Source of the DNA: Neoceratodus forsteri
Taxonomy: Eukaryota > Chordata > Ceratodontiformes > Ceratodontidae
Assembly (NCBI GenBank): GCA_016271365.2
Contig: CM028129.1
Span: forward strand, 1,003,979,501-1,004,043,500
Length of the DNA: 64,000 nt
Reading direction: 5' to 3'
In this document: positions 1-11,600 of the stretch, piece by piece
Position numbering within the stretch: position 1 is the first letter of the stretch
Layout of the letters: each line of letters starts with the position of its first letter
The notes under the pieces: model-generated
Told to the model about the DNA's origin: nothing
The model's database searches: none
What the model saw: the letters and a program-made list of their open reading frames with translations, nothing else
Program-made: the position numbers and the translations under genes

Positions 1-1090
1 AATGATTTCTATGCATTGTTTTACATCTTTGGAATTATTCTCAGGCCTTACTTTGTACACTGGCAGATCATCTAGTTTGCCCACTACAATGTGAGGGAGA
101 TGGTGCCATCTGTCAGCAATCTTGTGCTTATGCAGTCCCAGATTTCTTAGCAATACCTGATCTCCCTCCTGGAGTTCCTGTGCTTTCACCTTTTATCATA
201 CCTTTCTTTGTTGGCCAGATTTCTTTTGGCAGCCATGGTTTGAGCCAGTTGGTACGCATGAGTTAGCTGGGCCTTTAACTTTTGCACATACTGTAAATAG
301 TTGTCAGCTTGAACCCCATCAGGAGAGACCCCAAACACACATCTACTGGTAGTCGAGCTTCTCTTCCAAACATCAGGCGGCACGGGAGAATCCAGTGGCA
401 TCACTTTGGTGCAGTTATAAGCATGTACCAGGGTGCTAATTTGTTGGCTCCATCTAGGCTTGTCCTTTGGGTGCAGGGTGCCTAGCATATCTAGCAAAGT
501 GCGGTTGAAACGTTCAGGCTGTGGGTCCCCTGGGGGTGGTAAGGAGGGTTCTGACTTCGTACTCCCCACAGAGAAAGCATCTCTTTGATCAGACGACTCT
601 CAAAGTCTCTCCCTTGATCAGAATGGATTCTTTTGGAGCCCCATAGTGAACAAAAAGTTTTACAAGTACTTTGGCCACAGTGGATGCTTTCTGGTCTTTG
701 GTGGGGAAAGCTTGGGCATATCTCGTGAAATGGTCAGTGACCACCAGCACATTACTGATATTTCTTTGATCCGACTCCAAACTCAGAAAATCAATACAGA
801 CCAGCTCCATGGGTGCACTGGTGGTGATGTTAACAAGGGGGGCAGCCCTCTGGGGCAAAGCTTTCCTCTGTAAGCAGCGACTACAAGTTCGAATGTGTTG
901 CTCCACATCAGCCCCCATCTTAGGCCAATAGAATCTGGATCTCACCAAGTCAAGTGTTCTGTCTATACCAAGGTGCCCCATGTGGTTGTGCAAGGACCTC
1001 AGTACTGAGTCTCGAAAGGCAGTGGGCAGCACTAGTTGTTGTTTGTCTACTTGTCCCCTCTGTCTACTGTTTCTCTGTATAACAGTTTAT
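1..1090 (-). pseudogene. pol: Gypsy integrase, partial
   Basis: The frame 1032-589 contains the HHCC zinc-binding module (H-MGHLGIDRT...C-RCLQRK) and the first catalytic Asp in LVCIDFL. The second catalytic Asp region (around 590-630) is in a shifted frame. Frame 569-186 carries the end of the core (PQPERFNRTLLDML, with the final catalytic Glu context) and the helical tail. Beyond a one-base shift at about 185 the C-terminal domain (GDQVLLRNLG, LPVYKVRPE) runs to base 1. No chromodomain is visible before the edge. Confidence 0.88.
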
Positions 1091-1539
1091 TGATCAGTTT
1101 CAACTTAGGACCTTCTTTGTATAACAGTGCAGTTCTCAAATCAGTGGAGCGTAATTTGGACACATCTTTCCTGCATAGAGGGCTTCTAAAGCTGCTTTGA
1201 TCATGGGATCAAGGGATTGAGCCCGCCTAATACTGTCATTGTCCAGCTGAGGCAGTGCACCAATGTCTATTGCAGAAAAGTGGCACTAAGCAGCAGGTAT
1301 GCAATTCTCAGAGGCTCCCAAGCAATCCACTATGCAGTCCACTGCGTCCGTGGACATTTGTTCCTCCTGTCAAACTTCGGCAGAGTGCCCGAATGTCAGG
1401 TTCTGCCAATCGACCCAATCATTCTGGGGAACAGGCCTCCGGGAGAGCATCAGCATCTATGTGGTTCAGACCTGCTCGGTATTCGAGAGCATAGTCATAT
1501 GTAGATAATGCAGAAAGCCACCTATGGCCAGTGGCATCC

Positions 1540-1919
1540 AACTTAGCTGAGGTCTGCACATAGGTCAAAGGATTATTGTCAGTTTTACTAGTATTTTAGC
1601 CCCATACAAGTACTCATGGAATTGGTCAACAATAGCCCACTTCAAAGCTAGGAACTCTAACTTATGTACAGGATAGTTCTTTTCGGATGGGGTCAGGCTT
1701 CTACTGGCAAAGGCCACTGGTCTCAGGCCATTCTCGTGCTCTTGGTACAACACAGCCCCAACCCTTGCAAGCTAGCATCAGTGTGCAGGACGTAAGGTTT
1801 TCTTGGATCGGCATAGGCCAGCACTGGAGCATGAGTAAGTTGATATATGATCTCATGAAAAGCAGTCTCAAATCAGGAGTCCAGCTGGCCCCAAATACTT
1901 CACTCGGATGAAAATACAC
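1540..1919 (-). pseudogene. pol: Gypsy RNase H domain
   Basis: The frame 1753-1565 reads RPVAFASRSLTPSEKNYPVHKLEFLALKWAI in short blocks: the SRSLTPSE and E-LALKWA motifs are the classical Ty3/Gypsy RNase H core. The preceding segment (1919-1760) continues in another frame and includes the Asp-containing start of the domain. The C-terminal part after LVK is shifted near 1580. The domain would degrade the RNA strand of the hybrid during reverse transcription. Confidence 0.8.
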
Positions 1920-1959
1920 TCTTTCAGTCTTGAGGACGCTGACTTTTGGTATTTTTGTG

Positions 1960-3180
1960 GGTTGGGGATACCTTGAGTAAGGTTAAGTAAAGGGCGGATC
2001 ACTCTTGAATAGTCCTTGATGAAGCCGATAATAACCACAGAATCCCAGGAATCTTTGCAGTTCTTTTAGATTTTTGGGCTGTGGTCAGGTGGTCAAGGCC
2101 TCAACTTTACTTGGGTCGGTCTCTATTCCTCGGTGGATACTATGTGTCCCACATACTTTACTGATGTTTGAAAGAATTGACACTTATCAATGGACAGTTT
2201 AAGGCCAAAGTCCTCCAGTCGGTCCAATACCTTAAATAATCTGCTCTCATGTTCCTCCAGTGAGCTGCCAAACACAATGACATCATCTAGGTATACCAGG
2301 CACTCTAGTAAGTTCATGTCCCCACTGCACGCTCCATCAATCGTTGAAAAGTGGCTGGGGCACCTGAAATCCCTTGAGGCATCCTCATGAATTCATAGAA
2401 GCCAAGCGGACAGATAAAGGCCGCTTTCTCACGGTCCTCTGGGCCATCGGGATCTGGTAGTACCCACTCATGGAGATCCAGCACAGAGAACCACTTGCTC
2501 CCGTTTAGGCAGTCCAAGCATCCTGAATGCGGGGCATTGTGTACTGATCAGGATAGTCCGCGTTTAAGGTGCGATAATCCACACATCCTTACTGTTCCAT
2601 TCTTTTCCTCACTACCACAATGGGGAAGCATAAGGGCTTCTGGATTCTTGTATTACACCAGCAGCTAACATCTCTTGCAGATGCCGTCTCACATCATCTA
2701 TGTCAGCAGGTGCCAGGCGTCGAGACCTCTCACGAAATGGTCTTTTCGTCATGCAGCCGGATATTGTGCTCAGCTCCTTGCACGCATCCTACATCCCATT
2801 CCTTTAAAGAAAACACCTGGTCTCTCTGGGCAAGCTTCTCACTGATCCTCACTTTCCATTCAGCTGGCAGCGGGAGTCGCCAAATCAAACAAGTCAGGCA
2901 TTACTCTGTCATTCTTCCTTGAACTCTTGTGCTGGGTAGCACTGCAGTGTCTGCACAATGCACATTAGCCAGGATGCAACCTCTGTTTACTCGAATGTCT
3001 CTTTCAGACACATTATGAACTTGGACCATTACCCTTCTGGCATAAGCATGGGCTCTAGCGGGCAAAATACTAGGCTTGACCAGCAGTCCCTCTGGCAATT
3101 TTCCATCGCCTGGTGCATCCAACATTAATATTTTATTCTTAACATCCTTTCTGATACGGACCTCTCCTGTAAGGTACACT
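1960..3180 (-). pseudogene. pol: Gypsy reverse transcriptase
   Basis: From right to left: a linker (3179-2901) with no catalytic motif, then the RT fingers and palm. The frame at 2517-2314 has WFSVLDL (catalytic Asp), FICPLGFYEF and MPQGISGAPATFQRLM, all hallmark Ty3/Gypsy RT motifs. The frame at 2317-2123 has LVYLDDVIVFG, the YLDD active site near 2282-2296, followed by the thumb motif CQFF...YVGHIVS. The two frames are offset, and an in-frame stop and shifts occur before and after. All catalytic Asp residues seem present, so decay is mostly by indels. Confidence 0.88.
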
Positions 3181-3439
3181 GGGCATTTGGCGCCAGGATC
3201 AGAGACTCAGGATCCTTCTTCCATACAATTCCACCGGTTCCTCTGGTTCTGTTTTTCAGCATCTCTCTGTGCCTCATAGGCCTTCTTAATTAAAGCCGAA
3301 CTCTTAAAGCTCTACTAGTCTTTGACCCTGTTTTTCATAACACAACTGTGCCAGCCTTCCGAATATATGAGCATTTGTTCCAATCAACAAAGGGACACCA
3401 TCATACAGTCCAGTGGGGGACACACTAAGGCTAGGGTCT

Positions 3440-3750
3440 CTACTTGTTCGCCACCCAGCCACGGAGGGGGAAGACAGCCAAATTCGGATATACCCGAATA
3501 AGGGTAGGCCTTCTCACTAACCCCATACATGCAGTCCTTCTAATGGTTGTAAGGGCACGTCTGACAAATGCTTCTGATACCAATCCTGGAACATAATTGT
3601 CACTTGGGAGCCACTGTCTATACAGCTCTTGTAGACACTCCATTCACCTTTACAGTGGTCTCCATGGAGGGACCCACTATTCTGGACCAGTCTGGAGGCG
3701 GAGTGGGGCCTGGGCAACTGACCTTGCCACAAAAGGACGTGAATTAGCAT
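3440..3750 (-). pseudogene. pol: Gypsy aspartic protease remnant
   Basis: The frame contains CIDSGSQVTIMF, which has the DSG active-site triad and the hydrophobic follow-up typical of retroviral-type aspartic proteases (usually D-T/S-G). It lies between the zinc knuckle and the RT, as expected. A frame change follows within about 80 codons, so the flap and C-terminal parts are in a second frame (around 3440-3540). The role would be Gag-Pol processing. The copy is broken. Confidence 0.65.
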
Positions 3751-5361
3751 TTTGGTGCCCTCACTGGGATCATGTCGTGCACCTCTTAACCACTGATTTC
3801 TTCTCCAAGCTTCCTTGTAGCCCTATATGCAACTTTGTCAGTGTCTTTTGGGGACTGGCATTCCTTTCATGTGCCCATCTTTCCCACAATTATAGCAAAA
3901 CATACTTTCTGGAGTTTGAGCTGGCCGAGGCGCCACACTGGGAGCCAGGGCGGGTATTACTAACTGGAAATCTTGGTGCCATTCTCTGTCTGGGCGTGAT
4001 AAGCATTTGGAGACATCTCGTCAGTTTCTCCACTTCCATGGTCAAGGAATCGAGTTCGAGCTGTTATCAGCAGGAGATACATGGTGGGTACCCCACCCCT
4101 ATAGCAGATGCAGTCGGATATAGGTCAGGTCTGACTTGCAGGCGTGGCCTTCATAAAGGGACTGTTTTTGAATTCCTGGATCTCTCTCAACAGTTCGACT
4201 CCATTGTGACATATCTTTTCCTTGTCAGAGCACTCATTGACTGCCAACCTCTGCCCCTGAACTTCACTTGATGGGTCACCCTCAGTCACTCGGGTCGAGT
4301 CGCAGCTATTGGTGCAGGTCCTCCCGAGGTCGTCTTTTCTCAACTCCTCGAATTTCTCTCATTAACTCATCATAGGAGGGTGGGATTCCAGTCGATCTGC
4401 CAGGCGAACTGAAGCAACAGCAGTTCTGAGAAGGGGCAGACTTAAGGATCCTGTCCAGCCTGGTTCGGTCCAGTTCAATAGCTGGCAAACTACCTTTTCT
4501 GAGGCATTCTTGCAACAATTTTTCAGCGAGATACATACACAGACAACAACTCCCTTGGTACTGTTGTGCATCTCTTACTCTCCACCATAGGTCCTCATCA
4601 GAATCTGGGCTCCATACACATTCTCCAAGGCCTCAAGATAGCCTGTGCAGTCGCTTCAGGGTTACTGGCCCGTTTGCTGCGGATGGTAGCCAGGGCAGGA
4701 CCTCGGAGGCTCTCACTAACCCTCTTTCGCTTTTCGCCTTCCGAGCATTGCCATTCTAGCACTTGGGGGGCAACATAGTCTATCCAGGTCTCCCAGTCAT
4801 CCTCCCCTTGGGGGGTGGGGAGGGTGCCAGAGAAGATCCTCAACCTTCAGTAAGAGTCGTGACTAATGGCAGGTGCAGAAATGGGAGTCTGCATTGGTTC
4901 AGCCACCATTACGGGCACTGGAGCAGGAGAGGGTGTTGGGGAGGAACACCCCAGGTGGCAAGAATAGTTTCTTCAAGTCCCACAGTTTTCCCTCCCAGCA
5001 ACCATTCAGCAAATTTCTCCTCAAAAGTTTCAGATAGTGGTGGGGCTGATTCCCTCGGTCTTTACTGTCCTTAGTTATCACTCAAGCAGTGAGGGCTCCC
5101 TCTGGGGTAATGGTCTGTGGCACTTTGGAGCTATCTATGGGATCCTTAAACTCTACTAGGGCCAGGAAAGTGGGTGAGCAGATTAGCATGCCGACCCACC
5201 ACCACAGGGTTTTGTAAACCTTCCACCTTGGAAAGTACTCCTGCACAGTGTCCGTATTGATACCCAGGGGATGTCCAGGATAAGCATAGCATTTGGGGTC
5301 GATCTCCTCCCAGTACACCACTCCACCAGCCGGTGCACAGCCACTTCTGTCGGGTACCCAT
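3750..5361 (-). pseudogene. gag: Gypsy Gag, PNMA-like, frameshifted
   Basis: Gag forms the retrotransposon capsid. The likely start is the ATG at 5361, just inside the leader. The N-terminal part (about 5360-5080) carries the short motifs VEWCTG and KVPQTITPEG, resembling the N-terminal domain of PNMA-type proteins. The capsid part (about 4843-4400) holds RIFSG, VLEWQ, EKRKR and ESLRGPA, the same order of motifs as the capsid domain of PNMA/MOAP proteins, which are known to derive from Ty3/Gypsy Gag. A CCHC zinc knuckle (CYNCGKDGH, then a shifted Cys) sits near 3857-3897. At least four frame shifts or stops break the ORF. PNMA similarity is judged by eye. Confidence 0.75.
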
Positions 5362-5669
5362 TTTTTCTTAACAGTGGTTCGTAAATATGGCCACTAGAGG
5401 ACACACAATCCCAGCAGTGAGCCTCCAAGATGTAACCCCTAGATGGCGCTATCCCAGGGGCTACTACCCCTGCCTGATTTGCCACTAACAGGTTGAGGGG
5501 CCTGGATCCAATGGCGGGTGCCTCCACCCAGAGGTCAGGGTTTGCAATAGTTAAACTAACTTGGTCACAGCCCTCTGGAACACTGCAACCCCCTTTCTTC
5601 CCACTAGTGGCCCACAATATATCAGAATTACCTTCACAGTATACACTTACCCCAGGTCTGGTTCCGCAC

Positions 5670-5680
5670 TGGGACCTCCT
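5670..5680 (-). other. Primer-binding site, probably tRNA-Gln
   Basis: Directly after the LTR, the minus strand reads GGAGGTCCCA. This matches ten bases of the complement of the 3' end of vertebrate tRNA-Gln; the usual leading T is missing or mutated. The position is right for a minus-strand primer site. The tRNA assignment rests on a short match. Confidence 0.5.
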
Positions 5681-7031
5681 GTGAAATGAGATACAGTGCA
5701 ACAATCACAGTACAGTACTTTAACATAGACAAATACCTCAGGCAGTATAACTTTGCTGAAACAAGCAGCTCTGATTTATTTAGGGGATATAACAAGGACA
5801 GGGGAAATCAGGTTAATTAGCTTATCACTCTAATAATCTACCTATGGCTCTGTGCACAGGCCTATCCCTATCAGTTACTGTCCCTGGGTACCCAAGCCCT
5901 AGTGGCTAGTCCAAACTGTGGCAGCTGGTAGGGCCCTTTCACACAGAGAAAAGGAGAATTAAACAGTCAGCAGTACAGTAATTCCATTTGGATTTAATGT
6001 GGCAATTCAACAGGAGCGACCTTGAATTAGTACTCACGACCTCCAAATAAGATAGGGTCCTTCAATGTCAGCAGGGCTCACTTGAGGTACACAAACCTCT
6101 TCACACATCCATATAAAGAAAGCACTATACCAGGCAGGCTGCATCTGTATCCCGATCGCAATTACTGCACAATACCCGGAGAACACACAGCATATTCAGT
6201 TCCTGACAGACCGAGTGCAATTTTCAGCAATTCTTCCAGTCTTCTACAGGGTGAGCCTGTTTTCACTCTTCAGAGATCCTTTGATTCTTTTCACAGGACG
6301 GATTCAGTCCTAACAAGCTGCAGACCGAACTCTGGGCCTTACACGCTTTTTGACTAAAACTGCACACTGAAAAGCACAGGGCTCCTTCCTTCTTCACTGC
6401 CAAAGCTCAACTGACACTCCAACTGACAAAACGGGCACTTCCTTTGAGTTCCTCCCAGTTCTTGACTGGATTGGCTGTCACTCACAATAGACTGCTGCTG
6501 TTGGTCCAAAAAGGCACTGAAGTCTAAACTACATCTCCCAGAGTCACTGCCCATACAATCCTCTTGTGGCTGGCTCAGATTATGAGTCCAAGTTCTGATT
6601 CGTCCAAGGCACCATTTTACAGCTAGCTTACCCCACACTGATTGGTCCAGTTCAGCAGTTCAAAACTAGAATGGGGAACTAGCAGACACAGTTCTGACTG
6701 CAAAGAAAGCAGGTTAGACAAACTGTAATTTCATTATTACTCTAAATAATTTCTGGCAAACAGTTACATCTTTCAGATAGGTTCCCTTTGCACTCCTAGT
6801 GACTGCAAAATGAAGTGAATTGGCAGCAGCTCGAGTGGTACTCAGAGAAGCACACAGTCCCCCATACAAACTAATTATGTCTGCAAGCAGACAGCTCTTA
6901 AAGAGACAGTACCAGAGGCTCTAAAAACACTCACTGATAAATGGCTTAAATGCCAAACACCATTCAGGCTTGGAGCATTCAAGCAAGCTCCTGGAAGTCT
7001 TTTGGGAACCCCCATTTGCAGGGGGGTTACA
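5680..7031 (-). repeat. 5' LTR of the Gypsy element
   Basis: On the minus strand this begins TGTAACCCCCC at 7031 and ends TTTCACA at 5680, the TG...CA ends expected of an LTR. The left boundary is set by the adjacent primer-binding site, the right by the abrupt end of the neighbouring ORF and by similarity of the terminal bases to the solo LTR at 41450-42934. A polyadenylation signal (AATAAA, read on the minus strand) lies near 5775. At about 1.35 kb it is long. The partner LTR is not in the window, so the boundaries are inferred. Confidence 0.7.
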
Positions 7032-7580
7032 TAAAGACCCATCTTATCTAGGATTCCAGCTTTCATCATAACTCTGTTTGCAGTCTCGCTATTCTTAAAC
7101 ACAATATCAACCTGCCCTCTGTCAAAAAAGCCTTCATGCCTGTAAGCGCGAAGAACCCCATTTCTAACTAAATGGATTTGCAGACAATGACTTAAAAGAT
7201 TACCTAGGGAATGGGTTAATTTAAAATCATTCTCCCTGTATATTTTCCCAAAGCCAAACAGACTGTGAACAATCGGTTTAACATTATGAGGAATACTGCA
7301 GTGTATGTTACCCTTATTAATCAGTTCTGCCTTCAGTTTATAATGCTCCAACAGATGGCTATTAATCCATAGATAGTTAACAACTCTGGTGATACACAAT
7401 AAATATCCACACAACCAGCTCCCAACTCATTTGGATTACTAATAACATTTTGTATGTCATCTTCAGCAATTAGTAGATCCAGGTCTGCTCTAAATAATTT
7501 CACAACCTTTCAACATCAAGGAGGTCTCAATTTCATCACTTTGTAAACCATATAACCTGAGAAAAGGGTAATTGACATAA
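7032..7580 (-). pseudogene. Unknown retroelement ORF, segment C (3'-most in window)
   Basis: This continues the ORF that starts at 15893, after the L2 insertion. Rejoining at the L2 target duplication keeps the frame (codons read through GDCYVNYPF). Visible blocks are DLDLLIAEDDIQNVI and, after a one-base shift near 7410, a region with RAYRHEGFFDRGQVDIVF and NRVMMKAGILDKMGL. That block has the look of an RRM-like or Gag-like nucleic-acid-binding domain of LINE ORF1 proteins, but I do not recognise the family. The open frame appears to run on to 6875, but from 7031 it is translating the Gypsy LTR, so the true protein is cut at 7032. Confidence 0.55.
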
Positions 7581-7978
7581 CAGTCAATCAATCAATCAAT
7601 CAATATCTTTATTTATCCAGGTGGGCACCATTGAGCAAGCTCATTTACAAGATGGACCTGCGGTCCTACAGTAAAAATGCAGGAAGACAAGCTACAATAG
7701 TACAAACAGTAAAAATAGCTGCCATTATAGTAAAAATGCACATTTACAGGTAGTATACATTGAATATAGAACTACAAGGAGTCGTGGATAATGAACTTGT
7801 GCTGGATCCAAGCCCAAAAACTGTGCATTTTTAGTGGGAAATGTTAGGGAGAGGGTAGGCATACTAGATAGAAGATATCAAGCGCATAATGTAGGGAGAG
7901 GTGGGGAATAGGGGCGCAAGCGAAGAGGACCCAATTGTTAGAGCAGAGTGAGGGATTGGGAGGGCAGAGGACCGTACG

Positions 7979-8266
7979 CATACCTCTCAACTGTCACACA
8001 TTATGTGGTACGTCACTCATTTTACCTCTCAGAAACCCTTTGTCCATCATGGGGAAAGTGGTATTCCACATTCCCCACTGAGACTTTAAAGCAGAAATTC
8101 ATAATAATCTGCTATGCTCTGTTGTCAAAAAACATTATGAACATTAGTGCACTGATAGCTATAGTGTTCTGAGCTAGCAGTGCCATGTTAGACGATATGT
8201 CACACATTTTGCTCATTTGTCACACATCGTGTCACACATTTTGGTGAAGAAAGGTTGAGAGATATG
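7979..8266. mobile_element. hAT-type MITE with 8-bp target duplication
   Basis: Terminal inverted repeats CATACCTCTCAAC (7979) and GTTGAGAGATATG (to 8266) flank 288 bp without coding capacity. The exact 8-bp direct repeat ACCGTACG lies on both sides (7971-7978 and 8267-8274), the length typical of hAT transposons. It is inserted in the 3' UTR of L2 copy 1. A second copy lies at 26618-26930. Confidence 0.85.
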
Positions 8267-8648
8267 ACCGTACGAAAGGTGACAAAGTGATTTTTGCCCC
8301 AAAATGTGGCGACATATGGAGGAGAAAAGCTGCCGTTGTACTAAGTGCAAGAGGAGGAATATAGTAGCAGAGGCATAACTGGGAGGGTCCTGGAGGTTGG
8401 AGCAGAGGGAGGTGTTGGCTGGACGAGGGACCGAATATTTTTTGGGGTGAAAGACGATAATTATCCCCAAGTGTGGTAGCATGTGCTAGAATCAGGCTGC
8501 AGCTGTTCAGAGCATCAAAGAATAAGATATGGGAGTTCAGCAATAAATCCTGTGGATCTGTTGGTGGGCATGCTAGAGGCAGAGGCACACATTTCAGCTG
8601 GGGGGCTGCCATTTGCGGGCCGCCATTTGAGGGAGGGAGGGAGGTTAG

Positions 8649-11600
8649 TTAGTGTCTAGTAAAGCAGTTGCAAATTTCCGTAATGCCATCACGGTAAAGC
8701 CTTTTGAACAAAAGGGTACTTACTGGGGTTTTCAGCTTAAGTATTTTTTGGGTTTTATTCCATATTGATGGGAGTGAGAATCCAAAGGCGGCTCTCCTGA
8801 CTCGTGTGAGTGCCCTGGGTATATTTAGCAGGAGTTGTGAGCAGCTTCTAAGGGAATAATTCCTGGGCACAATCAGAAACAGACAGTCGATGATGTATTG
8901 AGGGGAGTTTGCCACTGAGAGCACTAAGTGTCCAGAGTGCTGCATTAAAGTTGTGCCTATAGTGAAGTGAGGTCCAGCCCATGGCGGCATATAGTGCGCA
9001 ATGATGGGTAGAGAAGGGGAGGTCAGTGATGAAGTGTATAGCTCTGTGGTAGAGCGTATCCAATTTTCCAAGATAGGAAGCCACACATCTACCGTATATG
9101 AAGTCTGCATAGTTAAGTAAGGACAGGAATGTGGCTTGGACTAGTCGTTTCTTTGCGTCTGCTGTAAGAAGTCTTCTTATCCTGCAAAAAAGGCCAAGTC
9201 TTTGCCTTAATTTTTTCCAGGTGGTCAGTGAAGGAAAGTTTACAGTCGATCCAGACCCCAAGATATCTGAATTTCGGAATGTACTCTAAGCACTCTCCCA
9301 GCATCGTGGTTATTGGGGGGAGGGAGTCAGTAGCGCTTGTGTAGTTTGCGAGGGAAAATAACATGGCTTTAGTTTTCTTTGCGTTTAATAGCAGTTTTTT
9401 TATTGATTAGTTGGAGTTGCAGGAGGTTGAAATCTTTTTGTAGGTCAGTACAAGCTTCTTTTGGTGTGGGACAACTCAGGTACAGCACTGTCATCCGCGA
9501 ATAAGTGAATACTTGCATCCTTGATTCCCTCATCAATGTTGTTGATGTACACTGTGAAGAGGAGGGGACCTAATATGGATCCCTGAGGGACCCCTCTTTG
9601 TAAGAGTTTTAGGGCAGATAGTTCGCCATCTGCTTTCACCTGCTGGTATCTGTCTGTCAGATATTCAGAGAACCAGTTTAGAGAAGGAGCATCCAGTCCT
9701 AGTGTTTTTAGCGAGTCGAGGAGCAGGTCATGGTCGACTGTGTCGAATGCTTTGCTGAGGTCAAGAAACACAGCACATACTGACTTTTTATGCTCCAACT
9801 CCAGTTGCCAGTCATTGGTTACTTTAGCTAATGCAGAGACTGTACTGTGGTTGGCTCTGAATCCAGATTGAAGGGGGTTTAGTAATTTTTCTCTGTCGAT
9901 GAAGGATCTTAGTTGGCCATTTACTATTTTTTCCAGTAGCTTCGAGATTGTGGGTAGGAGAGAAATTGGCCTATAGTTATTAAGGTCGCAAGGGTCTCCA
10001 GATTTAAATAGTAGGATAACGTGTGCGATCTTCCATATTTGAGGGAGGGTACCTTGTGTTAGCGACAGGTTGAATAAATGAGTAATAGGCACTGCCAATA
10101 CGTGGCATGCTATCTTTAGGAAGTATGGCTCAAGTGCATCTGTGCCGGCACTTTTCTTAGTATCCAGGTGGAGAATCAAGTCTTCCAGTTCCTTGAGGGA
10201 AACCGATGAGAATGAGAACTGTTGACTAACAGAGCCAATATTTGGTGGGGTCATGCCAGGTTGGGTGCGCAGGCTATATGCAGGTGAGTTATCGAAAGCT
10301 AAGCCTGCTGTGGCCAAGTGCGTGTTGAATGCCTGCAGTATCTCTTTTTTGTCATTGATTACTGTATTGTCAGAGGTAATTTTTGTAGGGAGCATATTTT
10401 ATGACGTGGCTCCCGCCAGTTCTTTGATTGTGGCCCAGAATTTGGAGGGACATTTGGCTGCAGTATCTAGTTCTGTTTGGTAATAGCAGACGTTAGCTTC
10501 TCTAATCAGTTTGGTGCAGCAGTTTCTGGCTGTTCTAAAGAGGCGCCAGTCTTCCTCTTTTTGGGATTTGCGGGCAGTTTTCCAGAGTTTATCCCTGGAC
10601 AGTAGTGCAGCTTTGAGATCTTGAGTGAACCAACAGCATTTCCTAGCCTTTATGCGTATTTTTGACAGAGGTGCATGTAGATTCATGGTGTAGGTAATGA
10701 TTTCATGTAGTATAGAATATGCAGTTTCCACTGTTTTAGCAAGGTAAAAACTCTGCCACAAGGGGGAGTTTTTTAGGTCAAGTAGGTATGCCTTTGGGTC
10801 GAATGACCTGGTTGACCTTTTGGTGGAGAATTTGGCCGTAGTTGGCACTTTGTTGACTGCCCAAACTCCAGCTATTAGGCAATGGTCACTAATATCCGCG
10901 TCAAAGGTTCCAACGTGGGATAAGGAATGGGGTTTATTCACAAGCAGGACATCCAGAAGGGTACTTTTGGCTGTATTCTTTTTGTTGATACGGGAGGGTT
11001 CTTCGTTGCATAGGGTGAAACCAAGGGAGTCGAAGAAAGATTTAAGTGGGTGACCGGCTTCCGACAGCCAATCATAGTTTAGATCCCTGAGGATATTTGT
11101 TTCCAGGGTGCTAGTGTCCAAGATAGTTGTAAGATAGGACAAGAGCTGAGTACCGGCAGATGGTGGTCTATAGCATCCTATGACTCAGAGTGCTAATGAT
11201 GGGGATAGGTCGATTTGTATGTCCAGGCACTCAAATCCCGCTACCAGTGAGTTAGAATTAAGTGTTGATGCCACAAATCTATCTTTGATGTAGATGGCGA
11301 CCCCACCTCCTCTGGATTGCCTATCACATCTAAAGATCTGGTAGTTAGGTATATTAATCACGCTATTTGGCGTAGAGGGCTGTAGCCAGGATTCTGAGAT
11401 AACAAGCACATCTAGCATTGTATGGGCGGTCCAAGCCTGGATAAGGGTGAATTTTTTCAGCAGGCTGCACAAGTTAATGTGCATAAAACTAATACCTTTA
11501 AGAGACAGTGACTCAGAAGGGGAGGTAAGTTTATTTATGGGCCCTGGATTAAGCTCGACATCGCCAGAGCAGAGTAAGAGGAGGAGTAACAATTTTTTCA

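Larger units (their letters stand above)
1..7031 (-). mobile_element. Ty3/Gypsy LTR retrotransposon, 5' LTR to integrase, cut by window edge
   Basis: A minus-strand LTR retrotransposon enters from its 5' LTR (right) and runs off the left end. The order LTR, primer-binding site, Gag, protease, RT, RNase H, integrase is that of Ty3/Gypsy (Metaviridae-type) elements. Every coding domain is recognisable but broken by several stops and one-base shifts, so this copy is not autonomous. It inserted into the unknown ORF that starts at 15893: the ORF sense runs straight into the LTR at 7032/7031. The 3' LTR and the second target-site duplication lie outside the window. No envelope-like ORF is seen. Confidence 0.9.

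Noticed and set aside
3597..4271. 224-codon plus-strand open frame
   Set aside because: It is the antisense of the Gypsy gag region, lacks any motif, and the sense strand has Gag motifs.
6875..7031. C-terminal part of the 179-codon open frame 6875-7414
   Set aside because: The last part is a translation of the Gypsy LTR; the true ORF ends at the LTR boundary (7032).
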